A stretch of 38,373 bases of DNA, from assembly GCA_001796935.1 (NCBI GenBank), contig MGNX01000103.1, positions 1,420-39,792 of the forward strand. Direction: 5' to 3'. The notes below the pieces were generated by a model. The model saw nothing but the letters and a program-made list of their open reading frames with translations. It was not told the DNA's origin and did no database searches. Shown piece by piece: positions 6,539 to 19,682 of this stretch. The position numbers were made by a program, and so were the translations under genes. The DNA comes from Chloroflexi bacterium RBG_16_60_22 (GTDB taxonomy: Bacteria; Chloroflexota; Dehalococcoidia; Dehalococcoidales; RBG-16-60-22). Position 1 is the stretch's first letter. Each line of letters opens with the position of its first letter.

Positions 6539-7558
6539 TTACAGCAGCGTTCCCTGCGGGGGCTTTTTATTGTAGGGGAGGCCGAGGTGCTCGTAGGCGA
6601 GCCGGGTGGCGAGGCGGCCGCGGGGCGTGCGCTCCAGGAAGCCGAGCTGCAGGAGGAAGGGCTCGTAAACGTCCGTGACGGTGTCCGCTTCCTCGCTGAT
6701 GGAGGCGGCGATGGTGTCCAGTCCCACCGGTCCGCCGTTGAACTTCTCGATGATGGTGCGCAGCACCTTGTGGTCGATTTCATCCAGCCCGATGGGGTCG
6801 ACTTCCAGCTTGGCCAGCGCGGCCGTGGCTATCTCCAGGGTAATAATACCGTCGGCCATGACCTGGGCGTAGTCCCTGACCCGCTTGAGGAGGCGGTTGG
6901 CGACGCGGGGCGTGCCGCGGGCACGCCGGGCAATCTCGCTCAGGCCACCGTCGTCCGCCTTTACCTGGAGAATCTCGGCGGAGCGCCTGATGATTTTCTC
7001 CAGCGAGGCGGGTTCGTAGAAATCGAGCCGGTAAACGGCCCCGAACCGGTCCCTCAGGGGCGGGCTGAGCAGGGCGAAGCGGGTGGTGGCGCCCACCAGG
7101 GTAAACTTGGGGAGGTTGAGTCGCAGGCTTCTGGCGCCGGGGCCCTTGCCGATGATGATATCCAGGGCGAAGTCTTCCAGGGCGGGGTAGAGTATCTCCT
7201 CGACCGTGCGGCTGAGGCGGTGGATTTCGTCGATGAAGAGGACATCGTGGCTTTTCAGGTTGGTGAGGATAGCGGCGAGGTCGCCGGTGCGCTCGATGGC
7301 CGGGCCGGAGGTCATCTTGATGTTGACGCCAACCTCGGCGGCGAGGATATAGGCCAGGCAGGTCTTGCCCAGGCCGGGCGGTCCGTAGAAAAGAATATGG
7401 TCGAGAGGTTCACCCCGGCCTTTGGCCGCGGCGATGGCTATCTTGAGGTTTTCCTTGGTCTTGTCCTGTCCGGTGAAATCGGCCAGGTGGCGGGGTCGCA
7501 GGCTGGTATCGAGCGGAGCGTCCTCGGCGTTTGGCTTACCCGATATAATGCGAGATAT
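6539..7558 (-). CDS. ruvB: Holliday junction branch migration ATPase RuvB (non-canonical ATA start)
   Basis: RuvB is the AAA+ hexameric motor that drives branch migration with RuvA. Numbered from codon 7558, it has 339 residues: an N-terminus SRIISGKPNAEDAPLDTSLR, Walker A GPPGLGKT (59-66), Walker B FIDEIH (108-113), sensor 1 in VGATTR, an Arg finger region near LRDRFGAVYRL, and a C-terminal winged helix (PRGRLATRLAYEHLG). The first ATG in frame (7315) lies after Walker A, and there is no ATG, GTG or TTG between it and the upstream stop (7567-7565). The homologous reading begins at ATA 7558, with GAGGGGGTGA (7574-7565) ending 6 nt before it. Either ATA initiates, or a base is wrong. It lies about 50 bp after rpoC in the same operon. 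Confidence 0.9.
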   Translation of the reverse strand: MSRIISGKPNAEDAPLDTSLRPRHLADFTGQDKTKENLKIAIAAAKGRGEPLDHILFYGPPGLGKTCLAYILAAEVGVNIKMTSGPAIERTGDLAAILTNLKSHDVLFIDEIHRLSRTVEEILYPALEDFALDIIIGKGPGARSLRLNLPKFTLVGATTRFALLSPPLRDRFGAVYRLDFYEPASLEKIIRRSAEILQVKADDGGLSEIARRARGTPRVANRLLKRVRDYAQVMADGIITLEIATAALAKLEVDPIGLDEIDHKVLRTIIEKFNGGPVGLDTIAASISEEADTVTDVYEPFLLQLGFLERTPRGRLATRLAYEHLGLPYNKKPPQGTLL

Positions 7559-7609
7559 CTCGGTTCACCCCCTCAGCCCTTCCGTTGGAAGGACAAGCGG
7601 TACAGCGGG

Positions 7610-11666
<4,057 letters not shown>

Positions 11667-11674
<8 letters not shown>

Positions 11675-14600
11675 CTCTTTCGTCTACCTCTTTCCACTGC
11701 GGTTCTTCAAATTCCTTTACTTCCGTCTCCAGCTTGTACTCTTCCTCCAAGGTCTCTTCCGCCGAGGCAATCCGGGTCTCTTCCTCGTTGATTACCTCGA
11801 GGGCGAGGCCCAAACTCTGCAGCTCTTTGACGAGCACCTTGAAGGACTCCGGCACGCCGGGCTGAAGGATATCGTCACCTTTGATGATGGACTCGTAGGC
11901 CTTGGCGCGGCCGGTGACGTCGTCCGATTTTATGGTAAGCATCTCCTGGAGGTTGTGGGCGGCGCCGTAGGCTTCCAGCGCCCAGACCTCCATCTCGCCG
12001 AAGCGTTGCCCGCCGAACTGCGCCTTACCGCCCAGCGGCTGCTGGGTAATCAGGGAGTACGGCCCGGTGGAGCGGGCGTGGACCTTGTCTTCAACGAGGT
12101 GTATCAGCTTCATCATGTAGATGTTGCCCACGGTCACGGGCTGGTCGAAGGGTTCCCCGGTGCGCCCGTCGTGGAGGATGACCTTGCCGTAGGTGGGCGG
12201 GGAGAACCTTCCCTCCGCATTGACCCTTTCCACCACCTTTTCCAGGTCTTCCGGGGAAAGGTCACGGGCGGAGATATTGAGGTCTTCCAGCCAGAGGCGC
12301 AGGCCGATATCACGGGCCCGGCCGGGCTGAGACTCGTCGAAAACGGCCTCGCCGTCATAGCCGTGGCTGTTGACCCAGGCTTTGGCGGTATCCAGGTTGG
12401 GGTGGCTGTTTTTCTTATCGGGATTGGGGTCGACGGAGCCGGATTTCAGGGCAATCCAGGCGCGGCACAGGGCATCCTCGATGGACGTGTCCGTGGCGCC
12501 GTCAAAGACCGGCGTCAGCGCCCGGAAACCCAGCACCTGGCCGGCCCAGCCGAGGTGGGTCTCCAGCACCTGGCCGATATTCATGCGCGAGGGTACGCCG
12601 ATGGGGTCAAGGATGATGTCTACCGGCGTGCCGTCCGGCAGGAAAGGCATGTCTTCCTTGGGGGCGATGATGCTGATGACGCCCTTGTTGCCGTGCCTCC
12701 CGGCCAGCTTATCCCCGACCGAGACGCGGCGTTTCTGGGCAATCCAGACCTGCACCCACTGGTTGACCCCGGCGGGGAGGTCGTCGCCGCCGTTCTTGCT
12801 GTCCTTGCGGGTATAGACCTTGACGTTGATGACCTTGCCCCACTCGCCGTGGGGTACCCTCAGGGAGGTGTCCTTTACTTCCCGGGCCTTTTCCCCGAAG
12901 ATGGCCCGCAGCAGCTTCTCCTCGGCGGAGAGCTCGGTTTCGCCCTTGGGGGTGATTTTACCTACCAGGGTATCGTCCGGCCTGACCTCGGCGCCGATGC
13001 GGATGATGCCCTCTTCGTCGAGTTCGCGCAGGCTTTCCTCACCGACGTTGGGGATATCGCGGGTAATTTCCTCCGGGCCGAGCTTGGTATCGCGGGACTC
13101 CACCTCGTGCTTGTTGATGTGGATGGAGGTGAACATATCTTCCTCGACCATGCGGCTGCTGAGGATAATGGCGTCCTCGAAGTTATAGCCTTCCCAGCTC
13201 ATGAAAGCCACCGTGACGTTCTGTCCCAGCGCCAGCTCGCCGTTCTCCGTGGCGGAGCTGTCCGCCAATACCTGGCCGGCCTCGATGCGGTCGCCTTTGC
13301 TGACCAGGGGACGCTGGTTGATGCAGGTGCCCTGGTTGGTGCGGACGAACTTCATCAGCTCGTAGTCATCGTTGACGCCGTCGTCCCGGGTGATGGCGAT
13401 GCGGTAGCGTGTATTCCCCTTTTCATCGATGATGCCGGACAATTCGGTGACCACGCCGGCGTTCTTGGCGAAGACTACCTGCCGGCTGTGCTTGGCGGCT
13501 TCCATTTCCATGCCGGTGGCCACCAGCGGCGCCTCGGGGCGGAGCAGGGGTACCGCCTGGCGCTGCATGTTGGCGCCCATGAGGGCGCGGTTGGCATCGT
13601 TGTGCTCCAGGAAGGGCGTCAGGGCGGTGGCGACACTGACTACCTGCTTGGGGGAGACGTCCATAAGCTCGATTTTATCCTGCGTTTCCAGGAGGTAACC
13701 GTCACCCAGCCGGGCCTCAATCCGCTTCTCCTTGAACTGGTTGTTCTCGTCAAGGGGGGCGTTGGCCTGGGCGATGACGTACTTGTCCTCCTCGTCGGCC
13801 GGGAGGTAGATGATTTTATCCGAGACGAAGGGTACCACCTTCACCTTGCGGCCCTTGAGCTTGGCCAGTTTTCCGGCAATCTGGGGGGTAACGACCGTTT
13901 CGGCTTTGACGATGACGGTGTCTTTTTCACCGTGAACGTCCTGGGTTACCATCCTGCCGAGGAGCTTTTCATCCTTGCTGCTCAACTCGTGGATGACCTT
14001 GCGGTAGGGCGTTTCGATGAAGCCGTACTCGTTGATGATGCTGTAGGTGGCCAGTGACCCGATGAGGCCGATATTGGGTCCTTCCGGCGTCTCGATGGGG
14101 CAGATACGCCCGTAGTGGGAGAAGTGGACGTCACGCACCTCGAAGCCAGCCCTTTCCCGGGAGAGGCCGCCGGGGCCCATCGCCGAGAGGCGGCGCTTGT
14201 GGGTCAGCTCCGCCAGCGGGTTGGTCTGGTCCATGAACTGCGAGAGCTGCGAGCCGCCGAAGAACTCCCTCACCGCGGCGACGATGGGGCGGATATTGAC
14301 CAGGGCGCTGGGGGTGACCGCCTCGGTGCCGATGATACTCATGCGTTCCCGGACGACCTGCTCGAGGCGCAGGAAGCCGATGCGGAACTGGGTCTGGACC
14401 AGCTCGCCGACGGTGCGGACGCGCCGGTTGCCGAGGTGGTCGATATCGTCGCCGGTGTCCTGGCCGTTATCAATCATGATGATATGGCGGATAATCTCGA
14501 TGATGTCTTCCCGGGTCAGCGTCCGCTCCTTGAGGCTGACCTCGAGGCCGAGGCGCTTGTTCAGCTTGTAGCGGCCGACACTGCCCAGGTCGTAACGCGC

Positions 14601-15428
14601 CGAATCGAAGAACAGGTTCTTTATCAGCTTGCGGGCGTTGTCCAGCGAGGGCATCTCGCCGGGATGCAGCTTTTTGTAGATATCCAGCAGGGCCTCTTTC
14701 TCATCGGTGATGGCCGGCTCTCGCTCCATGGTCGTCCTGATGAAATGATAGTCGGAGGCGTCATCCTCTTTCTTGAACAGCTTGAGCAGCTCCTCGTCGC
14801 TGCCGTAGCCGATGGCGCGGAGCAGCGTGGTGATGGGAATCTTGCGCTTGCCGTCTATCTTGGCGGATATCACGTTCCGGTTGCTCGTCTCGAACTCCAG
14901 CCAGGCCCCTCGTGTGGGGATGAGCTTGGCATGGCACAGATAGCGGCCGGTGACCGGGTCTTCCTCGGCGGTGAAGTAGACGCCCGGCGACCGCAGCAGC
15001 TGGCTGACGACGACCCTTTCCGCGCCGCTGGTGATGAAGGTGCCCTTGGCGGTCATCAGCGGAATATCGCCGAAGAAGAGGTCCTGCTCCTTGATTTCCC
15101 CCGTTTCCTTGACCAGCAGGCGGACCTTGACGTAGAGGGGGGAGGAGTAGGTCTGGTCCCTCTCGTGGCACTCCTGCTCGGAATGGCCGGGACGGGGCTC
15201 CCGGAACTCGTAGGCGATAAAGCTGAGCTCCAGCCGGTTGCCGGTGAGGTCCTTGATGGGGGATACCTCTCCCAGCAGGGCTTTAAGGCCGTCTTCCTGG
15301 AACCTCTGGAAGGAATCAAGCTGCACTTTAATCAGGTTGGGCACATCCAGGACATGGGGCAGCTTGGCGTAAGACTTTCTGGTAACGGTCATCCTGGAAT
15401 CAGGCGCGGGCGTGGGCGATGTAAACAC
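11667..15428 (-). CDS. rpoB: DNA-directed RNA polymerase subunit beta
   Basis: Second-largest RNA polymerase subunit, 1,253 residues. The rifampicin pocket reads SQLSQFMDQTNPLAELTHKR followed by RLSAMGPGGL; the Asp, His and Ser positions most often changed in resistance are wild type. The switch/catalytic segments (GRICPIETPEGPNIGLI, GDKLAGRHGNKGV) are canonical. I take the GTG at 15428 because AAGGAG lies 8 nt upstream; an internal ATG 12 codons later has a poorer site. The usual upstream ribosomal protein genes (rplKAJL) are absent; the neighbour is a divergent nfeD-like gene, so the subunits are not under the common L10/L12 leader. Confidence 0.98.
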
Positions 15429-15584
15429 TATCTCTACTCCTTAGACGAATACAGCAATACTCGTGCGTTTAGCGCTAGCTTTCAGAACGATGGCGTGCGT
15501 GCGCGACATATGCAGCCATACAGCGGATATATATAATTGGGAGGGTAGAAACAAAAAACACTTGGGGCATTATTACAAATATAA

Positions 15585-15614
15585 ATCATACTACATTCAT
15601 TACAGGGCTGTCAA
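15585..15614 (-). promoter_or_regulatory. Promoter of the rpoB-rpoC-ruvB-queH operon
   Basis: On the minus strand, a consensus -35 TTGACA (15614-15609), an 18-bp spacer and TATGAT (15590-15585). The start point would be near 15578, leaving a leader of about 150 nt before the rpoB GTG. I see no clear attenuator in that leader. Confidence 0.75.
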
Positions 15615-15683
15615 GTACGGCGCCACGAAATATTTACTAAAAATCCGGCGAGATGTTAACGCTATTAAAACCGGGCGTTGAGA

Positions 15684-15712
15684 TTATCATCGGGGCGGTA
15701 GCCTGCTATAAT
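15684..15712 (+). promoter_or_regulatory. Putative promoter of the nfeD-like gene
   Basis: TTATCA (15684-15689), 17 bp, then a perfect TATAAT (15707-15712). Transcription would begin about 7 nt before the ATG at 15726, so the mRNA would have a very short leader. Confidence 0.45.
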
Positions 15713-15725
15713 ATGTTGGAGCGTT

Positions 15726-16136
15726 ATGGACAGGAAGATGACCCTGGCCAGGCTGGTACTGGCCGTTGTCAGCACGATACTGGAGGAGGGCGCCATCTAC
15801 GTCATCTGGCGCTGGCTGCTGCCCGAGTTCGATATCAGGCTGCCGGTCGCGGCGCTCATCACCGCCATGGCGGTGTGGGCGGCCTTCGGGACCTGGCTTT
15901 TTATCTTCACCACCCGCACCCTGAGGCGGCAGATACCGGTCGGCCTGCCGTCCATGGTGGGCACCCGCGGCAGGGTCGCCAGCCGGCTGGCCCCGGAGGG
16001 CATGGTGCGGATAAAGGGCGAGCTGTGGGGAGCGACCTCCAACGCCGACAATATCGATAAAGGGGAGGATATCGTGGTGGTGGGGGAGGACGGACTCAAG
16101 CTGCTGGTACGCCGGGACGGCGACGTTAAACGTTGA
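15726..16136 (+). CDS. NfeD-like membrane protein with C-terminal OB fold
   Basis: A 136-residue protein with two membrane segments (about residues 7-30 and 40-63) followed by a soluble beta-rich domain typical of the NfeD C-terminal (OB-fold) family: PSMVGTRGRVASRLAPEGMV, then RIKGELWGATSNADNIDKGE and GEDIVVVGEDGLKLLVR. Such proteins usually act next to SPFH/stomatin proteins or membrane serine proteases in membrane quality control; neither partner is in the window. A GGAG lies 4 nt before the ATG. The last 11 bp overlap the 3' end of the convergent ychF gene. Confidence 0.85.
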   Translation: MDRKMTLARLVLAVVSTILEEGAIYVIWRWLLPEFDIRLPVAALITAMAVWAAFGTWLFIFTTRTLRRQIPVGLPSMVGTRGRVASRLAPEGMVRIKGELWGATSNADNIDKGEDIVVVGEDGLKLLVRRDGDVKR

Positions 16137-17232
16137 AGAGGAAGGTGATGACATCACCGTCCCGGACGATGTAATCCTTGCCTTCAAGTCGTAGCAAGCC
16201 CTGTTTACGCGCCTCGGCGATGCCGCCACATTTGACGAGGTCGTCAAAGCCGATACCCTCGGCGCGGATGAACCCCCTCTCCATGTCCGTGTGAATCTTC
16301 CCGGCGGCTTTGAGGGCGGTGGTTCCTCTTTTCACGGACCAGGCCCTGACCTCGCCGGAGGCGATGGTGAAGAAGGAAATGAGGTCGGAAAGCTCGTAAG
16401 ACATCTTGACGGTGCGCTCCAGCCCGGACACCGCCAGGCCGTAATCGGCGCGGAACTCCGCGGCGGCGGTCTCGTCCAGCCGGGCCAGCTCCATTTCCAG
16501 CTTGCCGCAAAGGGTGATGGCGCGGCAACCGGCGCCGGAGAACTCCTTATTCAGTTCCGTTTCCAGCGCCGTCGCCCCGGCCAGCCTCTCCTCACCGATG
16601 TTCACCACGATGAGGAGAGGCTTGGCGGTGAGGAACTGGTAGTTGGTGACGATTCTGGCCGGCCCCGGCTCCAGGGAAAGCTGCCGGATGGGCTGGTCAC
16701 TCTCGAGGTCGGTCTTGAGCCGGAGCAGGATATCTTTCTCCTGAAGGAGGGCCTGGCGCTCCGGGGGTCTGGCGCCCTTCAGGGAGTTCTCCAGCCGCTC
16801 CAGCCTTCTTTCCATGATGGCGAGGTCGGAGAAGACAAGCTCCAGGTTGAGGGTGCCGATATCCCTCCGGGCGTCCAGGCTGCCTTCGGGGTGCGGAATG
16901 GTATCATCAACGAAGGCACGCACGACGCAGATGAGGGTGTCCACGGTGCTGAGCTGGTTGAGCAGCTCGCCGCCGATGCCTTTATCCCGGGCCAGGCTCT
17001 TCACCGAAGCCCCGACGTCGATATACCTGGCCTCGGCGGGGACGACCTTCCTGGGGTGGAGCATCGCGTCGAGGACCTTCAAGCGGGGTTCGGGGACATG
17101 GGCGGTGCCGACGTGCGGCGAGAGGCCGTCCGCGGCATGGGCGGTGGTGTCCGCTTTGCCCCCGGTCAGGGCGTTGAAGACGGTCGTCTTGCCGCTCTGG
17201 GGCAGGCCGATAATCCCGATGTTAATACTCAT
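16126..17232 (-). CDS. ychF: Redox-regulated ATPase YchF (Obg-related)
   Basis: A 368-residue P-loop protein of the Obg/YchF group, which binds ATP rather than GTP and associates with ribosomes. The P-loop is GLPQSGKTTVFNALTGG (residues 9-25). The specificity motif is the YchF form (VVNIGEE, not NKxD), consistent with ATP preference. The C-terminal TGS domain is seen in LISFFTIASGEVRAWSVKRG and GFIRAEGIGFDDLVKCGG, ending DYIVRDGDVITFLFNV. The start ATG has no evident Shine-Dalgarno. It is preceded by a small gene on the same strand (32 bp gap) and probably shares its promoter. Confidence 0.95.
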   Translation of the reverse strand: MSINIGIIGLPQSGKTTVFNALTGGKADTTAHAADGLSPHVGTAHVPEPRLKVLDAMLHPRKVVPAEARYIDVGASVKSLARDKGIGGELLNQLSTVDTLICVVRAFVDDTIPHPEGSLDARRDIGTLNLELVFSDLAIMERRLERLENSLKGARPPERQALLQEKDILLRLKTDLESDQPIRQLSLEPGPARIVTNYQFLTAKPLLIVVNIGEERLAGATALETELNKEFSGAGCRAITLCGKLEMELARLDETAAAEFRADYGLAVSGLERTVKMSYELSDLISFFTIASGEVRAWSVKRGTTALKAAGKIHTDMERGFIRAEGIGFDDLVKCGGIAEARKQGLLRLEGKDYIVRDGDVITFLFNV

Positions 17233-17264
17233 CAGCGCGGAGTCCCGGGGCTGTCAGCGGGTGG

Positions 17265-17504
17265 TCAGCGGCCCTTTTTGACGATATCCCGGGCTTTCTT
17301 GAGGGCCAGGTCCCGCTCCTCGACGTTCAGGCGGTCGTTGGCGGCCAGGTTGAGCAGTACCAGCAGGGACTCGTGTGAGGCCATCTCGCCGAGCTGGTTG
17401 ACGGCCTGGTTTCTCATCTTGGTGGAAAGCTGCATATCCGTGGCGATGCTCGCCAGCTTCTTCAGTTCATCAACCCGGTTGACTTCTTCAGGGTTTTCCG
17501 ACAT
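17265..17504 (-). CDS. Small conserved-looking hypothetical protein, helical
   Basis: A 79-residue, entirely alpha-helical-looking, charged protein (RVDELKKLASIATDMQLSTK, NQAVNQLGEMASHESLLVLL, DLALKKARDIVKKGR) reminiscent of a pair of HEAT-like helices. I do not recognise it as a named family. It has a strong ribosome site (GAGAGGTGA, 6 nt before the ATG) and an excellent promoter (TTGACA-17-AATAAT at 17592-17564), so it is very likely expressed. It leads into ychF, 32 bp downstream, so a ribosome- or adaptor-related role is possible but unproven. Confidence 0.75.
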   Translation of the reverse strand: MSENPEEVNRVDELKKLASIATDMQLSTKMRNQAVNQLGEMASHESLLVLLNLAANDRLNVEERDLALKKARDIVKKGR

Positions 17505-17563
17505 CGTAGCTCACCTCTCGACTTCAGCGGTTGGGCTGCCCGGTGTTTGGTGTTCTCAGAGCG

Positions 17564-17592
17564 ATTATTCCCTAACGGCGGGGTTTTGTCAA
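17564..17592 (-). promoter_or_regulatory. Promoter of the 79-aa gene and ychF
   Basis: Minus strand: perfect TTGACA (17592-17587), 17 bp, AATAAT (17569-17564). The start point would be near 17557. Its -35 box is 2 bp from the -35 of the divergent holA promoter. Confidence 0.65.
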
Positions 17593-17594
17593 CC

Positions 17595-17623
17595 TTAACC
17601 ACCGGCCGCGGGTATGGTAAAAT
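17595..17623 (+). promoter_or_regulatory. Putative promoter of holA-ROK-galU
   Basis: TTAACC (17595-17600), 17 bp, TAAAAT (17618-17623). The start point would be about 17630, 25 nt before the holA TTG. The -35 is only a four-of-six match. Confidence 0.45.
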
Positions 17624-17654
17624 AGGTAAACCCTTGACCACGGGAGGACCGGGC

Positions 17655-18659
17655 TTGCTGCACGTGCTCATCGGCGAGGACGACTATTCCATCCGCCAGG
17701 CGCTCGAGGAGATAAAGAAAGGTATCGGTGATGCCACCGCCCTGATGACCAACACGACGGTCATCGACGGGCGGCAGGCGACGCCGGAGCAGCTGCGGGC
17801 GGCCGCCGGGACGGTGCCCTTTCTGGCGGAGAAAAGACTGGTCATCGTCGAGGGGCTGCTGGAGCGCTTCGAGCCCTCCAACCGGACCGGCCGGAAGAAA
17901 GCGACACGCCAGTCGGAGAACCCGGAAGCCTGCCGGGCCATCGCGGAAAGCGCCGCCCGGATGCCGGACTTCGCGGAGGTGGTGGTGCTCGGCGGCAGGG
18001 TCGGCGGTACCAACCCGATGCTGCGCGCGTTGTCAGCCTTAACGAAAGTGAAAGTGTTCCCTTTGCTCAAGGACGATTCTTTGCGCCGCTGGATTGGGCA
18101 GCGGGTGAGCGGGGCGGGCGGCGCCATCGCGCCAGGGGCGGTGGACCTGCTGGTCACGTTCGTGGGCCGTGACCTGTGGACCATGGCCAGCGAGGTGGAC
18201 AAGCTTCTAAATTTCGCCGGGGAGCGCCGCATCGAGGCGGAGGATGTCCGGGAGGCGGTCAGCGGGGCCCGGGAAGCCAACGTTTTTGCCATGATTGACG
18301 CCATTATGGAGTCGAGGGTGGGGCGGGCCGAGGAGCTTTTTCAGCAGCTCCTCAGGGAGGGAGCGGCACCGTCCCAGCTCCTGGCCATGCTGGCAAGGCA
18401 GGTCAGGCTGATATTCCAGGTCAAGGAGCTGCGGGGCCAGCGCGTGCCCCGCAACGAAATTCAGTCGAGGCTGGGACTGAAGTCTGACTTCGTGGTAGGG
18501 AAGGCCTGGGGGCAGGGTGACCGGTATACGACGTCGCGACTGCGCGAGGTGTACCACCGCCTCCTGGAGACCGACCTGTCCATCAAGACCGGCAAGTACG
18601 AGGGCGAGCTGGCCCTGAACATCCTTATCGCCGAGCTCGGCCAGCGCGCTTCCGCTTGA
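17655..18659 (+). CDS. holA: DNA polymerase III subunit delta
   Basis: Delta subunit of the clamp-loader complex, which opens the beta sliding clamp. The 334-residue product begins LHVLIGEDDYSIRQALEEIK, the standard delta N-terminus; the N-terminal AAA+-like fold lacks a functional P-loop, as expected. Later parts include GTVPFLAEKRLVIVEGLLER and the C-terminal collar region (LLAMLARQVRLIFQVKELRG, ETDLSIKTGKYEGELALNIL). The TTG at 17655 is chosen because GGGAGGA (17642-17648) lies 6 nt upstream and homologues begin here; an in-frame ATG at 17547 would precede the promoter. First gene of a likely operon with the ROK kinase and galU. Confidence 0.93.
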   Translation: MLHVLIGEDDYSIRQALEEIKKGIGDATALMTNTTVIDGRQATPEQLRAAAGTVPFLAEKRLVIVEGLLERFEPSNRTGRKKATRQSENPEACRAIAESAARMPDFAEVVVLGGRVGGTNPMLRALSALTKVKVFPLLKDDSLRRWIGQRVSGAGGAIAPGAVDLLVTFVGRDLWTMASEVDKLLNFAGERRIEAEDVREAVSGAREANVFAMIDAIMESRVGRAEELFQQLLREGAAPSQLLAMLARQVRLIFQVKELRGQRVPRNEIQSRLGLKSDFVVGKAWGQGDRYTTSRLREVYHRLLETDLSIKTGKYEGELALNILIAELGQRASA

Positions 18660-18692
18660 CAAATCCGGGAAACAGGCTAAAGTGGAGGTGAC

Positions 18693-19682
18693 ATGACGGG
18701 ACAGCGGGAAGCGCCGGTCCTGGCCGTGGACATCGGCGGCACCAAGATAATGACCGCGATTGTCCCGGCCGACGGCCGGGTGCTGGCTAAAGACGTCTCT
18801 CCGACTTTGGCTGGTGAAGGGGTACCGTCGGTGGTCGACCGACTCTGCCGGGCCGCTGAAAAGCTCGTCAAGTCCAACAACCTGAAGTTTACGCAGCTGG
18901 CCGGCATCGGTATCGCCTGCGCCGGCGCCATCAATACGGGGCGGGGGATGGTTACCGTCTCCCCGAACCTGCCGGGCTGGGTGGATATCCCGCTGGCGCA
19001 GATGGTAAGGGAGAGGCTGAAAGTCGACACCTTCCTGGTCAACGATGCCAGCGCCGCCGCCCTGGGGGAACACCGGTACGGGGCTGGCAAGGGGGTCAAA
19101 CACCTGGTGCTGCTCACGCTGGGCACCGGCATCGGCGGCGGCATCATCGCCGACGGCAGGCTCTACCTGGGGGCCAGCGGCGCCGCCGGCGAAATCGGGC
19201 ACATGACCATCGATGTCAACGGCCCGGAGTGCCCCGGCGGCCACACCGGCTGCCTGGAGGTGCTGGCCTCCGGCACGGCGATAGTCCGGGAAGCCGTGCG
19301 GCGTTTAAAAAATGGAGAAGAGTCTTCCCTCACGGAAATGGTCGGGGGGAAGGCGGGGGGCATCACGGCGGAAACGGTGGAAAAAGCCGCCAGGAATGGC
19401 GACGGCCTGGCGCGGGAAGTGCTGGCGCGGGCCGCCTACTACCTGGGCGTGGGCCTGGCCAACGTGGTCAATATCTTCAACCCGGAGATGGTTATCCTCG
19501 GCGGGGGCATGGCCGGGATGGATGACCTTCTCATCGACCCGGCCCGGCGCCTGGTGGCCGAGCGGGCGTTTCCCGTATCGGCGGGGGCGGTGAAAATTGC
19601 CACGGCGCGGCTGGGCAACGAGGCCGGGGTCTACGGCGCGGCGGCCTTCGTGCGGGAGGCCGGGAAAGGGAGGAAACCATGA
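18693..19682 (+). CDS. ROK family kinase (glucokinase-like)
   Basis: A 329-residue ROK-family sugar kinase; glucokinase is the best guess given galU next door. Visible motifs are the phosphate-binding DIGGTK (13-18), the catalytic Asp in LVNDASAAALGEH (D118), TLGTGIGGG (142-150) and the sugar-contacting ExGH (E167, H170). The zinc motif normally reads CxCGxxGCxE; here it is C180-P-G-G-H-T-G-C187-L-E, so the second Cys is replaced by Gly, although H184 could take its place. The start has GGAGG 4 nt upstream. It overlaps galU by 4 bp, fitting a glucose to glucose-6-P to UDP-glucose route (a phosphoglucomutase would be needed elsewhere). Confidence 0.88.
   Translation: MTGQREAPVLAVDIGGTKIMTAIVPADGRVLAKDVSPTLAGEGVPSVVDRLCRAAEKLVKSNNLKFTQLAGIGIACAGAINTGRGMVTVSPNLPGWVDIPLAQMVRERLKVDTFLVNDASAAALGEHRYGAGKGVKHLVLLTLGTGIGGGIIADGRLYLGASGAAGEIGHMTIDVNGPECPGGHTGCLEVLASGTAIVREAVRRLKNGEESSLTEMVGGKAGGITAETVEKAARNGDGLAREVLARAAYYLGVGLANVVNIFNPEMVILGGGMAGMDDLLIDPARRLVAERAFPVSAGAVKIATARLGNEAGVYGAAAFVREAGKGRKP

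Noticed and set aside
15429..15584. Riboswitch or attenuator in the rpoB leader
   Set aside because: I saw small palindromes only (for example AGCTAGCGCT-like) and no terminator or known aptamer pattern.
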